Assembly: GCA_903953065.1 (NCBI GenBank)
Contig: CAJBIG010000212.1
Location: 1-6,919 of the forward strand
Source: an uncultured Solirubrobacterales bacterium
Lineage (GTDB): Bacteria > Actinomycetota > Thermoleophilia > Solirubrobacterales > Solirubrobacteraceae
DNA length: 6,919 nt
Reading direction: 5' to 3'
Below the pieces are notes generated by a model. It ran no database searches. It saw only the letters and a list, made by a program, of their open reading frames with translations, and was not told the DNA's origin. The translations under genes were made by a program, and so were the position numbers. Within the stretch, counting starts at the first letter, position 1; each line of letters begins with the position of its first letter. Below, piece after piece: positions 1 to 4,586 of this stretch.

Positions 1-1137
1 GCGCGCCTACCGACTTTTCTGCCCGCCGCCCACGCGCTGATCGCGATCGGCAGTCTCGCCGACTACCTCGACTCCCAAGGCGTCCGCCCGCCCGGTCCCG
101 GCCGCCAAAGCGCCGACGCTGCGCTGCACTGCTTCCTGGCTCGAGTCTTCGTCGATTCCAACGACTTCGTCTTCGACGAGCGCTGCTTCGACAAGGCCTA
201 CCTTGAGCTCGAGCGCTGCGTTGCCGAGGAGCGCGCCGAACACACCGTTGTCGCCGTGCTGCTCGGCGTTGAGCTTGGTTCCGAAGAGGTCAGCCTCGGT
301 GACGGTTTGACGCTGGCACGCGGCGAGCGCTTCGACGATGCGCCCGACGAGGCGCGCTGGTCGCGGCTCGACGGCAGTCCGCAGACGATTGTGATCGCCC
401 GTCGCTCCCCGGTTCCGGGCGATGTTGGGCCATTGCAGGCGTCGCGCACTTCGCTGCGCAAACTGGCCGCAGGGCTACGGCTTTACCATCCCGACCCGGT
501 TGCGATCGCGCCGCTCGGCTGGTCGCGGATTGGCGCTGGGCCGTGGCAGGCGGTTGCGCTCAGCGCCGACTCGGGCGAGATTGAGCCGCTGGTTCTAATT
601 GAGCCGGCGCAAGAGGATGAGCTGCGCGCCTTCCTCAGCCTTGTCGGCCGCCGCGAGCCGAAGTCCGGTGAGCTGGCCTGGGCGCTGCGCCGCTACGAGA
701 TGGCACACCAGCGAGTCCTTGCCGCTGAGGCGCTGACCGACCTGCTGCTCGTCGCTCGCGCGCTGCTCGAGCCTGAAGGGCCTGCCAGCGGGCGGATGCC
801 TGGCCGCCTTGCCGCGCTCTGCGCTGAACGCGAACGTCGCGCCGCCATGACCGAGCGGATCGCCCACGCCGCCGCGCTGGAGCCGGCCCTGATCGCCGGC
901 GTTGATCGCGATCTAAAGCTGCAGCCTTACGTCAGTGAACTCGACGGGCACCTAAGGGCGCTGCTGCGCGACGCTTGCTGCGGCCACCTCAGCGGCGACC
1001 TTGTTGGTCTTGCCGACTCAATTCTGTTGGAGGACGCCGAGCCGGAGATGGCGCATGAAGAAGCGCCCGAGTTCAGCCCGCCGCCGCCGATTGATCAAGG
1101 CACCGACCAGTTCGAATCGCTGCGCCCGCCTTTTTAG
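1..1137 (+). CDS. Unrecognised helical protein, 3' part of gene (5' end outside window)
   Basis: The frame is open from the first base of the window to the TAG at 1135-1137, giving 378 visible residues. The first in-frame ATG is only at 256, so the true start most likely lies upstream of the window. I do not recognise the family. Visible residues 1-130 mix short helices and strands with an acidic stretch. Residues about 207-342 look strongly helical (motifs such as WALRRYEMAHQRVLAAEAL and LTDLLLVARALLE), followed by an acidic, proline-rich tail ending ESLRPPF. The helical layout loosely recalls Apea-like HEPN domains, but no clear RxxxxxH catalytic motif is present, so this is only a structural resemblance. 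There is no signal peptide or membrane segment in the visible part. The gene converges on the ArsA-like gene and overlaps it by 4 bases at the stop codons. Codon use resembles the neighbours. Confident that it is coding, not of its function. Confidence 0.8.
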   Translation, partial: ARLPTFLPAAHALIAIGSLADYLDSQGVRPPGPGRQSADAALHCFLARVFVDSNDFVFDERCFDKAYLELERCVAEERAEHTVVAVLLGVELGSEEVSLGDGLTLARGERFDDAPDEARWSRLDGSPQTIVIARRSPVPGDVGPLQASRTSLRKLAAGLRLYHPDPVAIAPLGWSRIGAGPWQAVALSADSGEIEPLVLIEPAQEDELRAFLSLVGRREPKSGELAWALRRYEMAHQRVLAAEALTDLLLVARALLEPEGPASGRMPGRLAALCAERERRAAMTERIAHAAALEPALIAGVDRDLKLQPYVSELDGHLRALLRDACCGHLSGDLVGLADSILLEDAEPEMAHEEAPEFSPPPPIDQGTDQFESLRPPF

Positions 1138-1145
1138 TGCGCAGC
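1119..1145. terminator. Inverted repeat around interlocked stop codons (candidate bidirectional terminator)
   Basis: GCTGCGC at 1119-1125 pairs perfectly with GCGCAGC at 1139-1145. The 13-base loop contains TTAG (1134-1137), where the TAG of the left gene and the TAA of the ArsA-like gene overlap. The stem lies within the last codons of both genes and would form in either transcript. No T-run follows the stem on either strand, so it is not a classical intrinsic terminator. A 7-base GC-rich repeat can arise by chance in DNA of this composition. Confidence 0.35.
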
Positions 1146-2258
1146 AAAGAGCTGGTCGTGGATCGCGACCAGCCCTTCAACATCGTGAACGTCGCCGGCC
1201 AGCTCGGGCACTATCACCGGTTCAAGCTCGCCGGTCTCCTCGATTAGGCGTTCGATCGTTGCCGCGTCGCGCTCAGCTTGCGCCAGGGAGTCGGAGTAGC
1301 TGCTCAGCAACCTCGCCGCCAGTGGTTCGTCAAACTCGCCGCTGAGCTGGCCAGCGACCGTCGCCAGCGCCGGCGCCGGTTCAGTTTCGCTGCCGACGAA
1401 GTGGACGCGGTTGATGATCAGCGCGCCAAAGTTCATCTTCGCGCTGCGCAGTTTGTCGGCGAAGAAGATCGCCTCTTCGGCCGAGTCACGCTGCGGCGAG
1501 GTGATCACGAGAAAGGTTGTTCGCGGGTCGGTCAGCAGAGTTCGAACGGCCTCGGCGCGCTCGCGGAAGCCATCTATCAGCCCGCCAAGTGCCTGGAAGA
1601 AGACGGAAAGATCTTCGAGCAGCTCGGCACCGGTAATTCGCTTCCGCCCGCCGAGGATCGCGCCGGTGGCGACTCCCAGCGCGCGAGCCGCAACGCCGGT
1701 CGGCGCCAGCACGAGCTGCAGCTCGCGACCGACGAAGAAGCCGGTCAGGCGGTCAGGGGCGTCAAGGAAGTCGAGCGCGTTGCGTGAAGGAGGCGTGTCG
1801 AGCACAATCGCGTCGAAGCGGCCTGAGCGGTCGAGCTCATAGAGCTTCGCTATCGCTGTGAACTCCTGCGAGCCGGCGACGGCGCCGGAGAGCTGCTGAT
1901 AGATCCTGTTGTCGAGAATCTGGTCGCGCGTCTGCGCGTCGGGCGAGAGCGTTTCGATCAGCTCGTCGAAGGTTCTTTGCGAGTCAAGCGTCATCGCCCA
2001 CAACTCGCCTTCGATCTTCAGTCCTGCCCCGGCGAAGCGCTTGCCGTCAACGAGCTCAGGCTGGTTTGTCAGCTGCTCCAAGCCCAGCGCGTCGGCGAGG
2101 CGCCGCGCCGGGTCGATCGTTACAACCGCCACGCGCTTGCCGCTCGCCGCCAGGCCGGCCGCAATCGCAGCGGCCGTCGTCGTCTTGCCAACTCCGCCGG
2201 AGCCGGCGCAGATCACGACCGAGCAATCCCGCAGCTCGCTGTCAAGAGAAGAACTCAT
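1134..2258 (-). CDS. ArsA/Get3-family ATPase (P-loop lacks the signature lysine)
   Basis: This 374-residue protein belongs to the ArsA/GET3 branch of the SIMIBI P-loop NTPases, which couple ATP-driven dimer rearrangement to anion pumping or tail-anchored protein handling. Visible motifs are the P-loop GSGGVGKTTT (residues 19-28), switch I IDPARRLADALG (47-58, Asp48) and Walker B/switch II VLDTPPSRNALDFL (151-164, Asp153). The lysine of the deviant Walker A (GKGGVGKT) is Ser20, while the phosphate-binding Lys25 is intact. The AGSQEFTAIAKLYEL segment (127-141) resembles actinobacterial homologues. Only one ATPase domain is present, unlike the double-domain ArsA of E. coli plasmids. No arsenic genes lie nearby, so an arsenite role is not supported. 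The ATG at 2258 places the P-loop at the usual distance, but I see no Shine-Dalgarno sequence before it. It is transcribed divergently from the ParA-like gene. In many actinobacteria this type sits beside a second ArsA-like gene (the mycobacterial Rv3679-Rv3680 pair); no partner is in this window. Confidence 0.93.
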   Translation of the reverse strand: MSSSLDSELRDCSVVICAGSGGVGKTTTAAAIAAGLAASGKRVAVVTIDPARRLADALGLEQLTNQPELVDGKRFAGAGLKIEGELWAMTLDSQRTFDELIETLSPDAQTRDQILDNRIYQQLSGAVAGSQEFTAIAKLYELDRSGRFDAIVLDTPPSRNALDFLDAPDRLTGFFVGRELQLVLAPTGVAARALGVATGAILGGRKRITGAELLEDLSVFFQALGGLIDGFRERAEAVRTLLTDPRTTFLVITSPQRDSAEEAIFFADKLRSAKMNFGALIINRVHFVGSETEPAPALATVAGQLSGEFDEPLAARLLSSYSDSLAQAERDAATIERLIEETGELEPVIVPELAGDVHDVEGLVAIHDQLFAAH

Positions 2259-2387
2259 TGCCCCAGAGAGGCTAGGCGCTGACGATTTGACCGAGTTCTC
2301 GCAAATGCTGCGGTTTCGGGAAGGAATAGGGCTGGCAGTTGCGAATACAGCGCGAGTACGGGTCCAACAGCCGACCGGAGCATTCGC
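2259..2387. promoter_or_regulatory. Divergent intergenic region between ArsA-like and ParA-like genes
   Basis: These 129 bases must hold the promoters of two divergent transcription units. I found no convincing -35/-10 pair for the ParA-FtsZ unit: TTGACC at 2287-2292 resembles a -35 box but has no -10 box at 16-18 bases. On the minus strand, TAGCCT (2274-2269) fits TANNNT and lies 10 bases before the ArsA-like ATG, which would give a very short leader. No parS-like palindrome (TGTTTCACGTGAAACA type) is present. Apart from the Shine-Dalgarno at 2377-2380, no clear operator or riboswitch was seen. Confidence 0.5.
2377..2380 (+). promoter_or_regulatory. Ribosome binding site deciding the GTG start of the ParA-like gene
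   Basis: GGAG at 2377-2380 lies 7 bases before the GTG at 2388 but 13 bases before the in-frame ATG at 2394. The spacing favours the GTG, adding two residues (ME) before MKKPK. Confidence 0.6.
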
Positions 2388-3152
2388 GTGGAAATGAAAA
2401 AACCAAAAGTCATCGCATTCGCAAATCAGAAGGGTGGAGTCGCCAAAACGACGACGACGCTCAACCTTGCCGTTGCGCTTGCCGAATCAGGCCACCGCGT
2501 GCTCTGCATTGACATGGATCCTCAGGGCAACCTGACGATGTCGCAGGGAATCGACCCTGACACGCTCGACAACTCGATCTACGACGTGCTCGTGCACGAC
2601 AAGCCAATCCGTGACGTAATCGTCACGCGTGAGATCGACCTGGCCCCGGCCTCGATCGACCTCGCCGGCGCAGAGATCGCAATGTCAACGAAGATTGGCC
2701 GCGAACGTTCACTTCAAAAGTCGCTGATGGAAGTCTCCGACGACTACGACTTCGTCTGCATCGACACGCCGCCAAGCCTTGGCCTGCTCACGATCAACGC
2801 GCTGACAGCGGCGAACAAGGTGATCGTCCCGGTGCAGTGCGAATATCTCTCAATGCGCGGGCTGATCCAGCTCCAGAACACGCTTCAGATGATCCGCGAA
2901 AACCTAAACCCGGAGATCGAGATCGAAGGCATCCTGCCGACGCTGATGGATACCCGCACGGTTCACGCCAAGGAGGCGATCGAGATTCTCGAAGAGAACT
3001 TCGGCGACCGCGTCTTCGCTTCACGGATCAAGAAGACGATCCGCTTCGCCGAGGCTCCCGTCCAGGGGATGTCGGTGCTCAAGTACGAGCCGAACGGCAG
3101 TGCCGCAGATTCCTACCGTGCTCTCGCCAAGGAGGTTCTCTCACATGGCTAA
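2388..3152 (+). CDS. ParA/Soj-family ATPase coupled to ftsZ (no ParB)
   Basis: This 254-residue protein is of normal length for a chromosomal Soj-type ParA. Such ATPases form ATP-dependent dimers on nucleoid DNA and position chromosomes, plasmids or protein complexes. The deviant Walker A is QKGGVAKTTT (residues 14-23), with signature Lys15, phosphate-binding Lys20 and Ala19 where most members have Gly. The Walker A' motif IDMDPQGN (41-48) carries the expected hydrolysis Asp44, and Walker B is CIDTPPSLG (124-132, Asp126). The C-terminal RIKKTIRFAEAP stretch matches the basic region used for nonspecific DNA binding. There is no N-terminal helix-turn-helix and no MinD-type C-terminal amphipathic membrane helix; the chain ends LAKEVLSHG. 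No parB or parS is in the window. The next gene starts 8 bases before this stop codon and encodes FtsZ, which suggests a division-positioning role like MipZ or PomZ; that role is inference. GTG is chosen as the start because of the Shine-Dalgarno spacing. Confidence 0.95.
   Translation: MEMKKPKVIAFANQKGGVAKTTTTLNLAVALAESGHRVLCIDMDPQGNLTMSQGIDPDTLDNSIYDVLVHDKPIRDVIVTREIDLAPASIDLAGAEIAMSTKIGRERSLQKSLMEVSDDYDFVCIDTPPSLGLLTINALTAANKVIVPVQCEYLSMRGLIQLQNTLQMIRENLNPEIEIEGILPTLMDTRTVHAKEAIEILEENFGDRVFASRIKKTIRFAEAPVQGMSVLKYEPNGSAADSYRALAKEVLSHG
3129..3135 (+). promoter_or_regulatory. Strong ribosome binding site of ftsZ inside the ParA-like gene
   Basis: AAGGAGG at 3129-3135 is the strongest Shine-Dalgarno in the window. 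It lies 9 bases before the ATG at 3145 and inside the last codons of the ParA-like gene. It selects 3145 over the upstream in-frame ATG at 3100 and the downstream ATG at 3175, and so shows that the long N-terminal extension of FtsZ is translated. Confidence 0.8.
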
Positions 3153-4530
3153 GGACAAGAAAAGCCGCGCAAGCATGCGTGAAGGCCCGCTCTCTGAACT
3201 CTTCCGCCGCACCGAGAAGGGCACGCCGGAAGGCGAGGCCGCTGAGCCGACGAAGGCTGCCAGCCCGGAAGAGCCGCAGACAGACGCCGGCCGCGAGCCG
3301 GAGACGCGCGTCGCGCCGACCCCGCAGGAGCGCCTGCGCAGCGCCTTCAGCTCTGAGATCCCCGACGACATCCTTGACGCGCCGGTGATTGAGCCGCCGC
3401 TGATGCCGCCGGCACCAGACCCAGTCGGCAACCGTTCGCCCAAGGCCAAAAAGGGCGGCCCTGTACTGCGCGTAGTCGGCGTAGGTGGCGCCGGCGTAAA
3501 CGCCGTCGACAGGATGATCGAAGCTGGCATCGCCGGCGTCGAGTTCATCGCCGTTAACACCGACGTTCAATCGATCCAGCAGACCCAGGCCGACGTGACC
3601 GTACACATCGGTGAAGCGTTGACTCGCGGGCTCGGCGCAGGCGCCGACCCAGAGCTCGGCCGCGCCGCCGCGATGGAGGATTACGACCGCATCAAGCATC
3701 TGCTCAAGGGATCGGACATGGTCTTCGTCGCCGCCGGAGCCGGCGGCGGCACGGGCACCGGCGCCGCGCCGATTGTCGCTCGCATCGCGCGGGAGGTCGG
3801 CGCACTGACGGTCGGCATCATCACGCGACCATTCGGCTTTGAGGGAACCCGTCGCTCCTCGACTGCATCGCTCGGCATTGACGCAATGCGCGAAGAGGTT
3901 GACACCTTGATCGTCGTCCCCAACAACAGGCTGCTCGAAGTGCTCGATCAGCGCACCTCGATGGTCGAAGCCTTCCGAATCGCCGATGACGTTCTGCGTC
4001 AAGGCGTCCAAGGCATCTCAGACCTCGTCACGCTGCCGGGGATCATCAACCTCGACTTCGCCGACGTTCGCACGATCATGTCGGACGCTGGGCCGGCGCT
4101 GCTTGGAATCGGGATGGGAACCGGCGAATCTCGCGCCCTCGACGCCGCTGCGCAGGCCGTTGCCTCGCCGCTGCTGGAGACCGACATCAACGGCGCTCGC
4201 TCGATCCTGCTCTCGATCACCGGTGGCAGCGACCTCTCTCTGTGGGAGATCAACGAGGCCGCCAAGGCGGTTGCCGAGGCAGCGCACCCGGACGCCACAA
4301 TCATCTTCGGAGCAATGGTTGACGACGCGCTTGACGACCAAGTTTGGGTCACCGTTGTTGCTACCCGCTACGGAGAGACTGCGCACCGCGCACGGCGTCA
4401 GCGAGTTGAAGAGCCGGCCGGCGAACCACGCGTCGAACGCGGTCGCGGTGGCCGCTCAGGCAAGAACACTGTTCGCACGGGCACCGGCGTTGACACGCTC
4501 GATGTGCCCGAGTTCATGCCCGGCGGCTAG
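3145..4530 (+). CDS. ftsZ: Cell division protein FtsZ with long N-terminal extension
   Basis: FtsZ is the tubulin-like GTPase that polymerises into the cytokinetic ring. The 461-residue product has a complete core from about residue 107 to 412: the nucleotide-binding VVGVGGAGVNAVDRM (110-124), NTD (138-140), tubulin signature GGGTGTG (200-206), TRPFGFEG (227-234), and synergy loop NLDFADVRTIM (302-312) with catalytic Asp304 and Asp307. A short basic linker rich in Arg and Gly (about 413-447) leads to DTLDVPEFMPGG, which resembles the conserved C-terminal peptide that binds FtsA, SepF or ZipA. The unusual part is residues 1-106; most FtsZ proteins have 10-40 residues before the core. Residues 1-22 are basic with SMREGPLSELFRR, 23-60 look disordered (Pro, Glu, Ala), 61-85 hold a second ordered-looking patch (QERLRSAFSSEIPDDIL), and 86-106 form a Pro/Lys linker. 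The start is fixed by AAGGAGG. The gene overlaps the ParA-like gene by 8 bases, suggesting coupled translation, and no dcw-cluster genes flank it. It may be the sole FtsZ or a second copy. Confidence 0.96.
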   Translation: MAKDKKSRASMREGPLSELFRRTEKGTPEGEAAEPTKAASPEEPQTDAGREPETRVAPTPQERLRSAFSSEIPDDILDAPVIEPPLMPPAPDPVGNRSPKAKKGGPVLRVVGVGGAGVNAVDRMIEAGIAGVEFIAVNTDVQSIQQTQADVTVHIGEALTRGLGAGADPELGRAAAMEDYDRIKHLLKGSDMVFVAAGAGGGTGTGAAPIVARIAREVGALTVGIITRPFGFEGTRRSSTASLGIDAMREEVDTLIVVPNNRLLEVLDQRTSMVEAFRIADDVLRQGVQGISDLVTLPGIINLDFADVRTIMSDAGPALLGIGMGTGESRALDAAAQAVASPLLETDINGARSILLSITGGSDLSLWEINEAAKAVAEAAHPDATIIFGAMVDDALDDQVWVTVVATRYGETAHRARRQRVEEPAGEPRVERGRGGRSGKNTVRTGTGVDTLDVPEFMPGG

Positions 4531-4531
4531 T

Positions 4532-4559
4532 CAGCCTTCGGCTGCCTGGATCCGCAGCC
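4532..4559 (+). other. Two mutually exclusive hairpins between ftsZ and ggt
   Basis: CAGCC (4532-4536) can pair with GGCTG (4540-4544) around a 3-base loop. The overlapping GGCTGC (4540-4545) can instead pair with GCAGCC (4554-4559) around an 8-base loop containing GGATCC. The middle segment cannot serve both, so the RNA has two competing folds directly after the ftsZ stop codon. No T-run follows either stem, so this may be a processing or stability element, a weak terminator, or chance. Confidence 0.35.
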
Positions 4560-4573
4560 TTATCGGTAGCCAC

Positions 4574-4579
4574 TACTTT
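4574..4579 (+). promoter_or_regulatory. Candidate -10 box for a leaderless ggt transcript
   Basis: TACTTT matches the TANNNT -10 pattern and ends 7 bases before the ATG at 4587. That spacing would start transcription at or next to the A of the start codon. The ggt start has no Shine-Dalgarno sequence, which fits a leaderless mRNA, common in actinobacteria. No good -35 box is seen 16-18 bases upstream. Confidence 0.35.
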
Positions 4580-4586
4580 ACGTTCG

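Noticed and set aside
256..258. ATG at 256 as the start of the left gene
   Set aside because: The frame is open and protein-like right back to base 1 with no ribosome binding site before 256, so the gene is best read as truncated by the window edge.
1278..1787. 169-residue open frame on the plus strand
   Set aside because: It is a shadow of the ArsA-like gene, whose motifs are clear on the opposite strand.
1134..2258. Arsenite-resistance function for the ArsA-like protein
   Set aside because: It has a single ATPase domain, no arsB, arsC, arsD or arsR neighbours, and a variant P-loop; the family name alone does not support arsenic transport.
2259..2387. parS site near the ParA gene
   Set aside because: No palindrome close to TGTTTCACGTGAAACA is present here or elsewhere in the window.
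3100..3144. Upstream ATG giving FtsZ 15 more residues
   Set aside because: It has no ribosome binding site, while AAGGAGG sits at the right distance for the ATG at 3145.
3079..4011. 310-residue open frame on the minus strand
   Set aside because: It lies antisense to the well-supported ftsZ gene and shows no recognisable domain; long antisense frames are expected in GC-rich genes.
4532..4559. Classical intrinsic terminator after ftsZ
   Set aside because: The stems are short and no T-run follows either hairpin.
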